DNA of 64,000 nt, taken from NCBI GenBank assembly GCA_020160955.1, contig JAIUOX010000007.1:1-64000 (forward strand). The letters are read 5' to 3'. A program made the translations under genes and the position numbers. The DNA comes from Pseudomonadota bacterium (GTDB lineage: Bacteria; Pseudomonadota; Alphaproteobacteria; Reyranellales; Reyranellaceae). Under the pieces are notes generated by a model. It did not search any database, was not told the DNA's origin, and worked only from the letters and a program-made list of their open reading frames with translations. Position 1 is the stretch's first letter. Each line of letters opens with the position of its first letter. Of the stretch, positions 16,650-25,153 are shown piece by piece.

Positions 16650-17132
16650 TTGTCGATTCGTCGTGCCGCGATCTGCGTGATCGCTCTTTCGCTCGCCGGC
16701 TGTGCCGAGCCCGTTCGTCCCATCCAGGTCTGGTCGCCGCAGACCGCCGCTCAGGCCTCCATCGGCAGCATCTTCATCACGAACAGCGCGCCGCAGGTGC
16801 CGGAGGACGCGATTGCCGCACTCCAGGCGGCGCTCGAGGCGAAGCTCGCGCAGTGCGCGACCGGCCCGACGAAGTACGAGATGCTGGTCCGTGTCGACAA
16901 CTTCAAGCTGGCCAACACCGGGATGGTGATGCTGGTCGGCGACAGCCACGAGGTGGCCGCCGAGGTGAAGTTCGTCCGCCCCGAGGACAAGAGCGTCGCG
17001 GCCGAGTACTACGTCCAGGAGCGGACCAGCGGCGGCGGCTTGATCGGCCTGGCCAAGCTGTCCGGCGGTTCGCGCGCCATCTCGACGGACTTCGCCAAGT
17101 CCGTCTGCGAGAAGGTCTTCAAGAAGGGCTGA
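16650..17132 (+). CDS. Putative lipoprotein of unknown function
   Basis: A 160-residue protein starting at TTG, with GGAG nine bases upstream. The signal RRAAICVIALSLAGC ends in a good lipobox (LAGC). The mature part reads IGSIFITNSAPQVPEDAIAAL, YEMLVRVDNFKLANTGMVML and a C-terminal SGGSRAISTDFAKSVCEKVF. It resembles small outer-membrane-associated lipoproteins that sum or report on envelope components, but I cannot assign a family. It is followed by 164 bases with no convincing gene before the deacetylase-like gene. Confidence 0.7.
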   Translation: MSIRRAAICVIALSLAGCAEPVRPIQVWSPQTAAQASIGSIFITNSAPQVPEDAIAALQAALEAKLAQCATGPTKYEMLVRVDNFKLANTGMVMLVGDSHEVAAEVKFVRPEDKSVAAEYYVQERTSGGGLIGLAKLSGGSRAISTDFAKSVCEKVFKKG

Positions 17133-17296
17133 GGTGGGAGAAGGGGGCGGCTGGTCCGCCACCTTCGCCATCGCCGCCGGCGCGTGCCCTCGAGCGCCGG
17201 CGGGGCGCGCCAGCATGGCCTCGACACCATCTTCGTCGACAGTCGCGATCCCTTCGGGTACGGGTTCGAGGTCGGATAGTCCGACACAGGACACGC

Positions 17297-18250
17297 ATGC
17301 CCAAGCTCTCACGCCTCGTTGCCCTGCTGGGCTTGCTCCTCTTGGGGGCGCCGGCCTCCGGCCAGACCGTGACGGACTGGATCACGGGAGCCCCGCGCGA
17401 GGCCATGCCGATCGGGCAGTGGCCGGGCGGCAAGAAGGTGGCGGTGTGCTTCGTCCTGTATGTCGAGTTCTGGGGCAAGGGGCACGGTCCGAACTTCCGG
17501 TCCGACATGACCGACCGCCACCCCGACATCGTCGACGAGGCGTTCCGGCAGTACGCCATCGAATGGGGCGTGCCGCGGGTCGGCCGGCTCTTCAGGGAGC
17601 TCGACGTGCCGCTCAGCGTGGCGCTGAATGCCGAGTTTCCCGAGAAGCATCCCGATGTCTGGAAGTCGTTCAGGGCGTCCGTGCCCGCGGCATCGATCGT
17701 GGCGCACGGCGTCAACAATTCGACCGAGATGCTGCCGCTCGACAAGGGGATCGAGGCGCAGAAGGCCTACATCCGGAACACGCTCGACCGGATCGAGAAG
17801 AGCACGGGCGTGCGATCGCGCGGCTGGTCGAGCCCCAGCGTCTACCCCAACCTCGACACCTTCCCGGCGACGGCGGCCGAGGGCATCCGGTACACGCTCG
17901 ACGGCATGGACTCCGACGTGCTGTCCCGCCTGCTGACGCCGGGTGGGCCGCTGGTCATGATCCCCTATCCGCCGCAGCCGGTCGACATGGGGCAATATCT
18001 CTCGCGGCTGAAGGAGCCGGTCGATCTCGAACGGCAATGGATCGACTATGTCGGCGAGCTGGCGCGCGAGGCCGCTGCCGACCCCGGACGTCCGGCAACG
18101 GTCGTGGCGATCGGCGTGCATCCCTTCGTCATGGGGACGCCGTCGGGCGCCGCCTCGTTCCGCCGCGTGCTGGAGGCCCTGAAGAAGCAGCCGCTGGTCT
18201 GGCTGACCAATACCGAAGCCGTGATGGCTGCCGCCGGGCAGAAGCCGTAG
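17297..18250 (+). CDS. Secreted polysaccharide deacetylase-like protein
   Basis: A 317-residue protein with a signal peptide (LVALLGLLLLGAPASGQ). The mature part has the NodB-homology fold in its allantoinase/PuuE-like form: KKVAVCFVLYVEFWGKGHGP, VPRVGRLFRELDVPLSVALN, AEFPEKHPDVWKSF, SIVAHGVNNSTEMLPLD, RGWSSPSVYPNLDTFPATAA and VVAIGVHPFVMGTPSGAASF. Metal-type residues are visible (His in VAHGVNN and GVHPF). The substrate could be a glycan or a cyclic amide. The ATG at 17297 was chosen because it starts the signal peptide; the longer open frame is spurious. Confidence 0.85.
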   Translation: MPKLSRLVALLGLLLLGAPASGQTVTDWITGAPREAMPIGQWPGGKKVAVCFVLYVEFWGKGHGPNFRSDMTDRHPDIVDEAFRQYAIEWGVPRVGRLFRELDVPLSVALNAEFPEKHPDVWKSFRASVPAASIVAHGVNNSTEMLPLDKGIEAQKAYIRNTLDRIEKSTGVRSRGWSSPSVYPNLDTFPATAAEGIRYTLDGMDSDVLSRLLTPGGPLVMIPYPPQPVDMGQYLSRLKEPVDLERQWIDYVGELAREAAADPGRPATVVAIGVHPFVMGTPSGAASFRRVLEALKKQPLVWLTNTEAVMAAAGQKP

Positions 18251-18275
18251 GCCGGGTGCTCCGCGGCTTTCCGAC

Positions 18276-19475
18276 CTAGTCCGCCGCCTTCGCCTCCGCG
18301 GCCGGCGCCTTGATGCCGCCGCGGGCGATCATCGCGTCGATCTCGGCGGTGCTGTAGCCCATGTCGGCCAGGACCTCGCGGCCGTTCTCGCCGATGTGCG
18401 GCGCGTGCTGCTGCGGCGGGTGCTCGTTGGCCGGCGGCAGGCCGGGAATGTTGGCGACCGGCATGCGGCCGAACCCGTCCTGCTCGATCCAGTCGACCGC
18501 GCCGGTTTCCTTGACGTGCGGATGCTCGAGGTAGTCGGCGTAGTTGTTCACGCGCTCGCAGAACACTTCCTTGGGCTGCAGGATCGAGATCCACTCCTCG
18601 GTGGTCTTCTTCGGCATCTCCTCCTGCAGCGCCTTGATGATGCGGGCGGCGTTGCGGATGCGGCCCTCGTGGCTCTGCAGCTCGGGGTCCTCGGCGATGT
18701 CCTTGCGGCCGACCAGCTCGAACAGCGCCTTGAAGTGGTGCGGCCGCATGGCGCTCAGCATGATGTAGCCGTTGGCCGACTTGTAGCTGCCGGCCGGCAT
18801 GTAGAGCGGCGGCGGCGTGCCGTTGGAGAACACCCACTCCATCAGCTTGGCGCCCTGGTAGGCGGCGGCGGCGCGCATCAGGCTAGAGTCGATGTAGCTG
18901 CCCTCGTTGTAGCGCAGCTGGCGCATGATCGCCGTCGCCAGCGCCTGGAAGGTGTAGAGGCCGGTCGTGACGTCGACCGCGATCATGCCCTGCCGCCACG
19001 GCGTGCCGTCGGGCAGCTTGTTCATCACCATCATGCCGCTGAAGGCCTGGATCAGGCCGTCGACGGTCGGCCGCTTGCTGTAGGGACCGGTCTGGCCGAA
19101 GCCCGAGACCGAGCAGTAGACGACCCGCGGGTTGACCTTCTTCGCTTCCTCGTAGCCGAAGCCCAGCCGCGAGATCACGCCGGGCCGGAAGCTCTCGACG
19201 ATGACGTCGGCCTTCGCCATCAGCTTCTGCACCACGGCGCGGCCGTCGGCCGACTTGAGGTCGAGCGCGATCGAGCGCTTGCCGCGGTTGAAGGCGACCG
19301 AGTGGGCGCAGTGATCGCCCTTCAGCTCGCCCAGCGCGCGGCCCCAGTCGCCCTCGGGCGGCTCGATCTTGATGACGGTGGCGCCGTGCAGGGCCAGCAG
19401 CATGGTGGCATGCGGCCCGGCCACGCCCTGCGTGAAGTCGAGCACGGTGATCCCGTCGTAGGCGCCCTTGATCAT
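18276..19475 (-). CDS. CaiB/BaiF family (class III) CoA-transferase
   Basis: A 399-residue cytoplasmic enzyme transferring CoA between carboxylic acids. Family blocks are ITVLDFTQGVAGPHATMLLA, ATVIKIEPPEGD, AFNRGKRSIALDLKS, VIVESFRPGVISRLGFGYEE, CSVSGFGQTGPYSKRP and DVTTGLYTFQALA with the expected catalytic Asp at about residue 168. It heads a same-strand group away from the DUF2848, hydro-lyase and SDR genes, so it probably acts in the same catabolic route, activating an acid as its CoA ester. Confidence 0.93.
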   Translation of the reverse strand: MIKGAYDGITVLDFTQGVAGPHATMLLALHGATVIKIEPPEGDWGRALGELKGDHCAHSVAFNRGKRSIALDLKSADGRAVVQKLMAKADVIVESFRPGVISRLGFGYEEAKKVNPRVVYCSVSGFGQTGPYSKRPTVDGLIQAFSGMMVMNKLPDGTPWRQGMIAVDVTTGLYTFQALATAIMRQLRYNEGSYIDSSLMRAAAAYQGAKLMEWVFSNGTPPPLYMPAGSYKSANGYIMLSAMRPHHFKALFELVGRKDIAEDPELQSHEGRIRNAARIIKALQEEMPKKTTEEWISILQPKEVFCERVNNYADYLEHPHVKETGAVDWIEQDGFGRMPVANIPGLPPANEHPPQQHAPHIGENGREVLADMGYSTAEIDAMIARGGIKAPAAEAKAAD

Positions 19476-19555
19476 GAAGCGTCGTTCCTCCCTGGAGTCG
19501 CGACCCTACGGCCCGCGGCGGCCGGGAAGCAAGATCGCCCCTGCAGGGAAGCCAT

Positions 19556-20218
19556 TCACGAAACGACCGGCAACGCCTCGATCGTGTAGCCGTGCGACAG
19601 GGTGCGGCCCAGCACCGGGTCCTCGATCTCCATGTCGAAGCGGGTCGAGGGCCGGATGCCGCCGATCGCCGGCAGCGTGCCGCAGAACATCGCGACGCCG
19701 GACGGCAGGCGCTTGTCGCCGCGCCAGCCGGCGATCAGCTCGCGCATCGGCCGGATCCTGGCCAGCAGGCCTTCCTGGTACGGCACCTTCTTGCCGTGCT
19801 CGGCGATGAAGCTGCGCAGGATGAGCTTGTCCCAATGCGGCTCGACATCCTCGAAGCGCCACGCGTGGCGGCCGACCACCTTGGCGCAGACCTGCTTCGA
19901 CGGCGCGACGCCGTAGGTCTCGAGCTTGCGGTCGGTATGGTCCGAGCCGACCGTGACCCACAGCCGGTCGGGCGTGCCGACCAGCACCGGCTCGGCCTCG
20001 CCGGAACTGTCGTCGCCCAGCACCTCGATGGCGTCGGCCTGGGTCAGCAGGCTGGCGGCGACGCGGTAGTAGAGCGGCACCGACGACGGCGGCTGCACGC
20101 CGATCGCCTTCAGCTCCTCGATGTGATGCTCGAGCGCGGCGACGTCGCGGCCGGTCCAGCCGGCGATCACCAGCGTGTCGATCTCGCAGGCGCGGCCGTC
20201 GAGGTCGAGGCGCACCAT
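19556..20218 (-). CDS. DUF2848 family protein
   Basis: A 220-residue cytoplasmic protein. It reads CEIDTLVIAGWTGRDVAALE, HHIEELKAIGVQPPSSVPLY, YRVAASLLTQADAIEVLGDD, WVTVGSDHTDRKLETYGV, VAMFCGTLPAIGGIRPSTRF and a C-terminal TLSHGYTIEALPVV, the DUF2848 pattern, distantly like fumarylacetoacetate-hydrolase folds. No experimentally fixed reaction is known to me. The start at 20218 lies two bases past the hydro-lyase stop, so the two are tightly coupled; the longer upstream frame is a shadow. Confidence 0.85.
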   Translation of the reverse strand: MVRLDLDGRACEIDTLVIAGWTGRDVAALEHHIEELKAIGVQPPSSVPLYYRVAASLLTQADAIEVLGDDSSGEAEPVLVGTPDRLWVTVGSDHTDRKLETYGVAPSKQVCAKVVGRHAWRFEDVEPHWDKLILRSFIAEHGKKVPYQEGLLARIRPMRELIAGWRGDKRLPSGVAMFCGTLPAIGGIRPSTRFDMEIEDPVLGRTLSHGYTIEALPVVS

Positions 20219-20220
20219 CG

Positions 20221-21021
20221 TCAGAGGACGGCCAGCCGCGAGTTCAGGAGATCGGTCACCAGCATGTAGCCGGGCGCGTGGGTGATGCAGAACTCGGGCT
20301 TCACCGTCGCCACCACCGACTGCGGGGTGACGCCGCACGCCCAGAACACCGGCAGCTCGTCGTCGCGCACCGGCACGGCATCGCCGTAGTCGGGCTTGGA
20401 AATGTCCTTGATGCCGATCATCTCCGGCTTGCCGAGATGGACCGGCGCGCCGTGCACCGAGGGGAAGCGGGTCGTGACCTGCACGGCGCGGATCGCGTCG
20501 GCCGGCCGGAACGGCCGCATCGACACCACCATGGGCCCGCGGAACGGGCCGGCCGGCGTGCACTCGATGTTGGTGCGGTACATCGGCACGTTCACGTTGC
20601 AGCTCTGGTGGCGGATCTCCAGCCCGTTCTCGACCAGCGCTTCCTCGAAAGAGAAGGAACAGCCGAGCACGAACGACACGAGGTCATCGCGCCACACGCC
20701 CTTCAGGTCGTCGACTTCCTCGACCAGCTCGCCCTTCTTCCAGACGCGGTAGCGCGGGATGTCGGTGCGGATGTCGAGGTCCTCGCCCAGCGTCGGCAGG
20801 CGCCAGTCGCCCGGCTCGGACTGGCCCAGCACCGGGCAGGGCTTGGGATTGAGCTGGCAGAAGCGCGCGAAGTCGGCGGCGAATTCCTTCGGCAGGATCG
20901 CGAGGTTGCCCTGGACGTAGCCCGGCGCCATGCCCGAGGTCGGGTGCCGGAAGGCGCCGGCCCGGATGCGGCGGCGCGCGTCGCGCCCGGTTTCGCCCTT
21001 GATGCTGGTGAGCGTGTCCAT
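20221..21021 (-). CDS. Putative hydro-lyase (UPF0317/DUF1445, D-glutamate cyclase-like)
   Basis: A 266-residue protein of the YcsI/DUF1445 group. Recognisable segments are [118 protein letters not shown] and [14 protein letters not shown]. Members dehydrate or cyclise amino- or hydroxy-acids. It stands between an SDR and DUF2848 on the same strand, consistent with a small organic acid degradation route ending in the CoA-transferase. Confidence 0.88.
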   Translation of the reverse strand: MDTLTSIKGETGRDARRRIRAGAFRHPTSGMAPGYVQGNLAILPKEFAADFARFCQLNPKPCPVLGQSEPGDWRLPTLGEDLDIRTDIPRYRVWKKGELVEEVDDLKGVWRDDLVSFVLGCSFSFEEALVENGLEIRHQSCNVNVPMYRTNIECTPAGPFRGPMVVSMRPFRPADAIRAVQVTTRFPSVHGAPVHLGKPEMIGIKDISKPDYGDAVPVRDDELPVFWACGVTPQSVVATVKPEFCITHAPGYMLVTDLLNSRLAVL

Positions 21022-21051
21022 CGCGGTACTCCTGGAACCTTCCTTCGCTTC

Positions 21052-21807
21052 CTAGACGTGCTGGCCGCCGTTGATCTGGATCTCGGCGCCGGAAACGTAG
21101 CTCGCGCCCTTCTCGCACAGGAAGTGGATGACGTCGGCGACCTCGTCCGGCGTGCCGAGGCGACGCATCGGGATCTGCTCCTCGACGATCTTCTCGGTGC
21201 CGGGCGACAGGATCGAGGTGTCGATCTCGCCGGGCGCGATGGCGTTGACGCGGATGCCGCGCGGGCCGAAGTCGTGCGCCATCTCGCGGGTCAGCGCCGC
21301 CAGCGCCGCCTTGGAGGTGGCGTAGGCCGAGCCCGCGAACGGGTGGACGCGGCTGCCGGCGATCGAGGTCACGTTGACGACGGCGCCCTGCGCGGTCGAC
21401 AGCTCGTCGACCAGGCCGCGGGCCAGCGCCACCGGCGCGAAGAAGTTGACGTTGAACACCTGGCGCCACAGGTCGAACGGCGTGTCCATCGCGCCCAGCC
21501 GTTCGCCGCTCTTGCTCTTGGGCGAGATCGCGGCGTTGTTGACCAGCGCGTCGAGCCGGCCGCCGGCCAGCCGCGCGCGGATCTGCTCGATGCCGCGGCC
21601 GATATCGACCGGGTCGGCGAGGTCGAGCTGGACGTGGTTGTCGCCGCCGCCCGGCCACGGGCACAGCGCGCTGAACGGCTGGCGCGAGATCGTGATGACC
21701 CGCCAGCCGCTCGAGTTGAACTTCTTCACGGTGGCATGGCCGATGCCGCGGCTCGCGCCGGTCAGCACCAGGGTGCGCACGTTGTCGTGTCGGGCGGTTG
21801 GCTTCAT
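21052..21807 (-). CDS. SDR-family oxidoreductase
   Basis: A 251-residue short-chain dehydrogenase/reductase. The NAD(P)-binding glycine motif is TGASRGIGHATVKKF (residues 16-30), with NNAA at about 85, catalytic Ser in VVNVTSIAGSRV, the YxxxK pair in SAYATSKAALAAL, and IRVNAIAPGEIDT. It is first gene of the leftward unit SDR - hydro-lyase - DUF2848 - CaiB and probably interconverts an alcohol and a ketone on the substrate of that unit. The substrate is unknown. Confidence 0.93.
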   Translation of the reverse strand: MKPTARHDNVRTLVLTGASRGIGHATVKKFNSSGWRVITISRQPFSALCPWPGGGDNHVQLDLADPVDIGRGIEQIRARLAGGRLDALVNNAAISPKSKSGERLGAMDTPFDLWRQVFNVNFFAPVALARGLVDELSTAQGAVVNVTSIAGSRVHPFAGSAYATSKAALAALTREMAHDFGPRGIRVNAIAPGEIDTSILSPGTEKIVEEQIPMRRLGTPDEVADVIHFLCEKGASYVSGAEIQINGGQHV

Positions 21808-22068
21808 CGAACGATCCTACTCTGCCTCGGCGGCTTGTGCGCGGGAGATATTGGGAGCGCGGACCCCGACCATAAGAGGTGGCCCTCTCCGGAAGCCGAC
21901 GCCACCTGTTGTGGCTTCATGTGGTGGTGCAGTGAACAAAGATAAGTCTTTGTGAATGAAACATTTTTCTTGATCGAGGCAATTTGGAGGCGTAGGGTTT
22001 GCCTTGGCTTGGCCCACCATTGAGGGCCGTTCGGCCACGTTTTTTGAGCAGTCATTTTGGGGGTCCGA
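21808..22068. other. Intergenic, AT-richer promoter-like region without a supported gene
   Basis: This stretch between the leftward SDR gene and the rightward small ORF is clearly AT-richer in its middle (around 21930-21990) than its surroundings. It probably holds the divergent promoters. No operator symmetry or RNA structure stood out. Confidence 0.4.
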
Positions 22069-22266
22069 ATGTCGGACATTCAGCGAGCTTCGGACTCGCA
22101 GCGGGGCACCAGCCCGGCGCCAGTCCTGCGCACACGACCTGCAACCATGCTGACGGCCATCGGCCTGTGCGTGTTCATCATGATCATGCAACTCCTGCCG
22201 GAGTTCCGCGACGGCGGCATGCCGCGCTTCAGCCCGACCCAGCCCGCCACCATCGTCAGCCGCTGA
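22069..22266 (+). CDS. Small single-pass membrane protein, hypothetical
   Basis: A 65-residue ORF starting at ATG within GTCCGAATGTCGG, with TTTTGGGGG just upstream as a weak ribosome binding site. One hydrophobic segment, MLTAIGLCVFIMIMQLLPEF (about residues 27-46), is followed by a polar tail. The family is not recognised and the gene is supported only by reading frame, membrane segment and position. It lies 77 bases before the kinase gene and might belong to it. Confidence 0.4.
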   Translation: MSDIQRASDSQRGTSPAPVLRTRPATMLTAIGLCVFIMIMQLLPEFRDGGMPRFSPTQPATIVSR

Positions 22267-22343
22267 CGCCGGCTCCCCGGGCCGCACGGCGCTTGTGCGC
22301 CCGGCCCGGAACGCGCATCTAGGGTCGAGGTGCGCTTCCGTCC

Positions 22344-24281
22344 ATGTCATCCGACAACGTCCAAGCTCTTCCCGCCGGCACGCTGATCGGCGATTTCCGG
22401 CTCGACGCGGTGATCGGCCACGGCGGCTTCGGCATCACCTACCGCGCCTTCGACACCCAGCTCGCCAAGATCGTCGCCATCAAGGAATACCTGCCGGTCG
22501 AGTACGCCGTGCGCGACGCCGGCGGCACGGTGGTGCCGCGCGGCAGCCGCTACGCCGAGGATTTCGGCTGGGGCCTCGAGCGCTTCCTCGACGAGGCGCG
22601 GGCGCTGGCCCGCTTCCGCCACCTCCACATCGTGCCGGTGCTGCGCTACTTCGAGGCCAACGGCACCGCCTACACCGTGATGGAGTTCGAGGACGGCCGC
22701 AGCGTCGCCGAGCTGCTGCGCGCGCCCAACGACCGCGTGCCCGCCGACGTCGTGCGCCGCCTCGCCGAGGGACTGCTCAAGGGGCTGGCGACGGTGCATG
22801 CGCAGGGCTTCCTGCATCGCGACATCAAGCCGGCCAACATCATCGTGCGGCGCACCGACGGCGTGCCGGTGCTGATCGATTTCGGCGCCGCGCGCCAGGT
22901 GATGGGCGGCCGCACGCGCACGCTGACCAACGTGATGACGCCGCAGTACGCGCCGATCGAGCAGTACGCGACCGACGGCAAGCAGGGGCCGTGGAGCGAC
23001 ATCTACGCGGCCGCTGCCGTGCTCTACCAGTGCATCGCGGGCCGGGCGCCGCCCGAGGCAGCGGCGCGCGTCGGCCACGATCCCTACGTGCCGCTGGTCG
23101 ACCTCGCGGACCAGCGCTACGACCGCCAGTTCCTCGCCGCGATCGACCACGCGCTGGCCTTCGCCGCGCCCGACCGGCCGCAGTCGATCGCCGAGTGGGC
23201 GGCGCTGTTCGGTCCGACGATCGGCCGCGTCGCCGATGCGCCGACCCAGCGGCTCGAGCCGCCCACCCAGCCCAACCCCGCCGCGTCGCCGGCCTCGGCC
23301 GGAGCGGGCGCGATGGCGCCGCCACGGCTCGGCGGCGCCCGGCGCGCGCCCACGCCCGTCGTCGTGGCCGAGCCGGCGCCGCGCCGCCGTCGCCGGTCGT
23401 GGCGCTGGCTGATCGTGCTGTTCGTGATCGTGCTGGCGGCGGGCGGCCTGCGTCGCATCCAGCCGTTGCTCGACCAGGTGTGGGCGCGGTTCGTGCCGCC
23501 GCCCGCCACCTCGACGGCGACGGCCCCGTCGCAACCCGCGCCGTCCCAGACGCCCTCACCTTCACCGGCGCCGCCGTCGACGCCGACGCAAGCGGCGACG
23601 CCGTCACCGCGTCCGCCGGCCGCGCCTTCGACGGCCAGGCCGTCGCTCGCCGAGCCGGCGGGGCAGGCGGCGACCGCGGCGCGCGCGCTCCAGGAACGCG
23701 CCGAGGAAGCGTCGGGCGCGGCGCGGGCGATGGCGGGCGAGGCGCGCATCGTCGCTGCCCGCGCGGCGCGCCCGGACCTGCCGAACGCCGAACGCCTGTC
23801 GAGCGACGGGCTGTCCTACGTGGGCCAGGTCGTCGACGGCAAGCGGCAGGGGCTGGGCGTCGTCGAGCTGGCGAGCGGCGAACGCCAGGCCGGCGACTTC
23901 AACGACGATCGCCTGAACGGGCTGGGCACGGTGCGGCTGGCCGACGACACGCGCTACGCCGGCCAGTGGCGCGACGGCCAGGCCACTGGCATGGGCGCGC
24001 GCGAGAAGCCGGGCGTCGAACGCACCGAGGGCAGCTTCTCCGGCGGCCGCTTCGACGGGCTGGGCACGCGACGCACGCTGGCCGAGCCGGTGGTCGTGCA
24101 GTCCGGCGAGTTCCGCAACGACCTGCTGGAAGGTCCCGGCGTCGAGCAGGTCGGCGGCGAGCGCTACGCCGGCGGCTTCCGCAACGGCAAGCGCCACGGC
24201 TACGGCCAGGTCACGCTGCCGAACGGCACGGTGCAGTCGGGCCGCTGGGACGACGGAAGGCTGGTCGAAGCGACGCCGTAA
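22344..24281 (+). CDS. Transmembrane Ser/Thr protein kinase with C-terminal MORN repeats
   Basis: A 645-residue protein. Residues 17-290 are a Hanks-type kinase with all catalytic marks: glycine loop GHGGFGITYR (25-34), Lys47 in VAIKEY, Glu84, HRDIKPANI (158-166) and DFG (179-181). A basic patch and one membrane helix follow (RRSWRWLIVLFVIVLAAGG, about 351-369). Then come a Pro/Ser/Thr-rich linker (385-440) and, from 491 to 640, six or so MORN-type repeats (YVGQVVDGKRQGLGV, YAGQWRDGQATGMG, YAGGFRNGKRHGYGQVTLPN). The MORN part would face the periplasm. nasT starts 37 bases downstream, so co-transcription is possible. Substrate and ligand are unknown. Confidence 0.92.
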   Translation: MSSDNVQALPAGTLIGDFRLDAVIGHGGFGITYRAFDTQLAKIVAIKEYLPVEYAVRDAGGTVVPRGSRYAEDFGWGLERFLDEARALARFRHLHIVPVLRYFEANGTAYTVMEFEDGRSVAELLRAPNDRVPADVVRRLAEGLLKGLATVHAQGFLHRDIKPANIIVRRTDGVPVLIDFGAARQVMGGRTRTLTNVMTPQYAPIEQYATDGKQGPWSDIYAAAAVLYQCIAGRAPPEAAARVGHDPYVPLVDLADQRYDRQFLAAIDHALAFAAPDRPQSIAEWAALFGPTIGRVADAPTQRLEPPTQPNPAASPASAGAGAMAPPRLGGARRAPTPVVVAEPAPRRRRRSWRWLIVLFVIVLAAGGLRRIQPLLDQVWARFVPPPATSTATAPSQPAPSQTPSPSPAPPSTPTQAATPSPRPPAAPSTARPSLAEPAGQAATAARALQERAEEASGAARAMAGEARIVAARAARPDLPNAERLSSDGLSYVGQVVDGKRQGLGVVELASGERQAGDFNDDRLNGLGTVRLADDTRYAGQWRDGQATGMGAREKPGVERTEGSFSGGRFDGLGTRRTLAEPVVVQSGEFRNDLLEGPGVEQVGGERYAGGFRNGKRHGYGQVTLPNGTVQSGRWDDGRLVEATP

Positions 24282-24318
24282 AGGTCGATGGCACGGTCCT
24301 TGCGCCCCGCGGTCCGTT

Positions 24319-24906
24319 GTGACCAAGGCGCTGTCCGTCCTGCTGATCGATGACAACCCGGCCCGGGCGGAGATCGTGCAGGCCGGCCTGGCGGCGGCCG
24401 GCTATCGCCTGCTGGCGCGGCTCGACGGCACGCAGGACCTGATCAGCCGGGTGCGCGACCTCGAGCCCGACGTGGTGGTCGTCAGCATCGACAGTCCCAG
24501 CCGCGACACCATCGAGGACATGCGCCGCACCACCGACCAGGCGCCGCGGCCGATCGCCCTGTTCGTAGACGACTCCGATCCCGCGACCATCGCCGCCGCG
24601 ATCGATGCCGGCGTCTCGGCCTACGTCGTCAAGGGCGTCGCGCAGGACCGCGTGCGGCCGGTGGTCGACGTCGCGGTGGCGCAGTTCAACCGCTACCAGG
24701 CGATGCGCGAGGAACTCGACCGCACGCGGCTGTCGCTGGTCGAGCGCAAGACCATCGACCGCGCCAAGGGCCTGCTGATGGAACAGCGCGGGCTGGGCGA
24801 GGAGGCGGCCTACCGCCTGCTGCGCAAGCTGGCGATGGACCAGAACAAGCGCATCGGCGAGGTGGCGCGCGACTTCGTCACCTACGCGCGCGTGTTGAAG
24901 GGGTGA
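24319..24906 (+). CDS. nasT: NasT-type ANTAR response regulator / antiterminator
   Basis: A 195-residue RNA-binding antiterminator, starting at GTG. Residues 1-125 are a receiver-like domain with acidic pair LIDD (10-11), a central Asp in VVVVSIDSPS and Lys in AYVVKGV. Residues 130-190 are the ANTAR domain: ERKTIDRAKGLLMEQRGLGE then EAAYRLLRKLAMDQNKRIGE and VARDFV. In Azotobacter, Paracoccus and Bradyrhizobium, NasT binds paired hexaloop hairpins in nitrate-operon leaders and stops termination, unless NasS holds it when nitrate is absent. A matching leader is present 250 bases downstream. Confidence 0.94.
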   Translation: MTKALSVLLIDDNPARAEIVQAGLAAAGYRLLARLDGTQDLISRVRDLEPDVVVVSIDSPSRDTIEDMRRTTDQAPRPIALFVDDSDPATIAAAIDAGVSAYVVKGVAQDRVRPVVDVAVAQFNRYQAMREELDRTRLSLVERKTIDRAKGLLMEQRGLGEEAAYRLLRKLAMDQNKRIGEVARDFVTYARVLKG

Positions 24907-24911
24907 AAGGG

Positions 24912-25000
24912 AAAGGTCCCTCGCTGCGCTCGGGATGACAGGAAGAGGCCGTCATGCCGCGCGCCTTCCTTGTCATCCCGAGCGTAGCGAGGGACCCTTC
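24912..25000. repeat. Dispersed palindromic repeat family A, copy 2
   Basis: The same inverted arms as at 142-209 (AAAGGTCCCTCGCTGCGCTC..TGACA and TGTCATCCCGAGCG..GAGGGACCCTT), but the loop is longer by about 20 bases (GTCATGCCGCGCG inside). It begins five bases after the nasT stop and ends about 130 bases before the RpoN promoter. It may terminate nasT transcription and insulate it from the operon promoter. Confidence 0.85.
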
Positions 25001-25035
25001 ATCATCATCGCCCTGCCCGTCGCAGGGGCATGATC

Positions 25036-25052
25036 TGCACAGCGAGGCAGCA
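25036..25052. promoter_or_regulatory. Possible NtrC-type site
   Basis: TGCACAGCGAGGCAGCA matches 9 of 12 defined positions of the NtrC consensus TGCAC[C]-N5-GGTGCA (left half 5/6, right half 4/6). It lies about 77 bases upstream of the -24 element, an acceptable distance for an enhancer-binding activator of a sigma-54 promoter. A single imperfect match in GC-rich DNA is weak evidence. Confidence 0.3.
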
Positions 25053-25128
25053 TCGACGCCGACACGCGTCACCGCGCGCCATCGCCGACAATCGCGCCGT
25101 TTCAGGCACTTAGCCGCGCATCGCCGGC

Positions 25129-25144
25129 TGGCACGCTTCCTGCT
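25129..25144 (+). promoter_or_regulatory. Sigma-54 (RpoN) promoter of the nitrate operon
   Basis: TGGCACG-CTTC-CTGCT matches the -24/-12 consensus TGGCACR-N4-TTGCW except for one base. The invariant GG (25130-25131) and GC (25142-25143) are separated by exactly ten bases. Transcription would begin near 25155, at the first base pair of leader hairpin 1. NtrC/RpoN control of nas operons is well known in proteobacteria, so sequence and context agree. Confidence 0.72.
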
Positions 25145-25153
25145 GCTCTGTCC

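Noticed and set aside
22347..23534. 395-codon open frame antisense to the kinase gene
   Set aside because: Arg/His/Ala-rich shadow of a very GC-rich gene; the forward frame has a complete kinase with all catalytic motifs.
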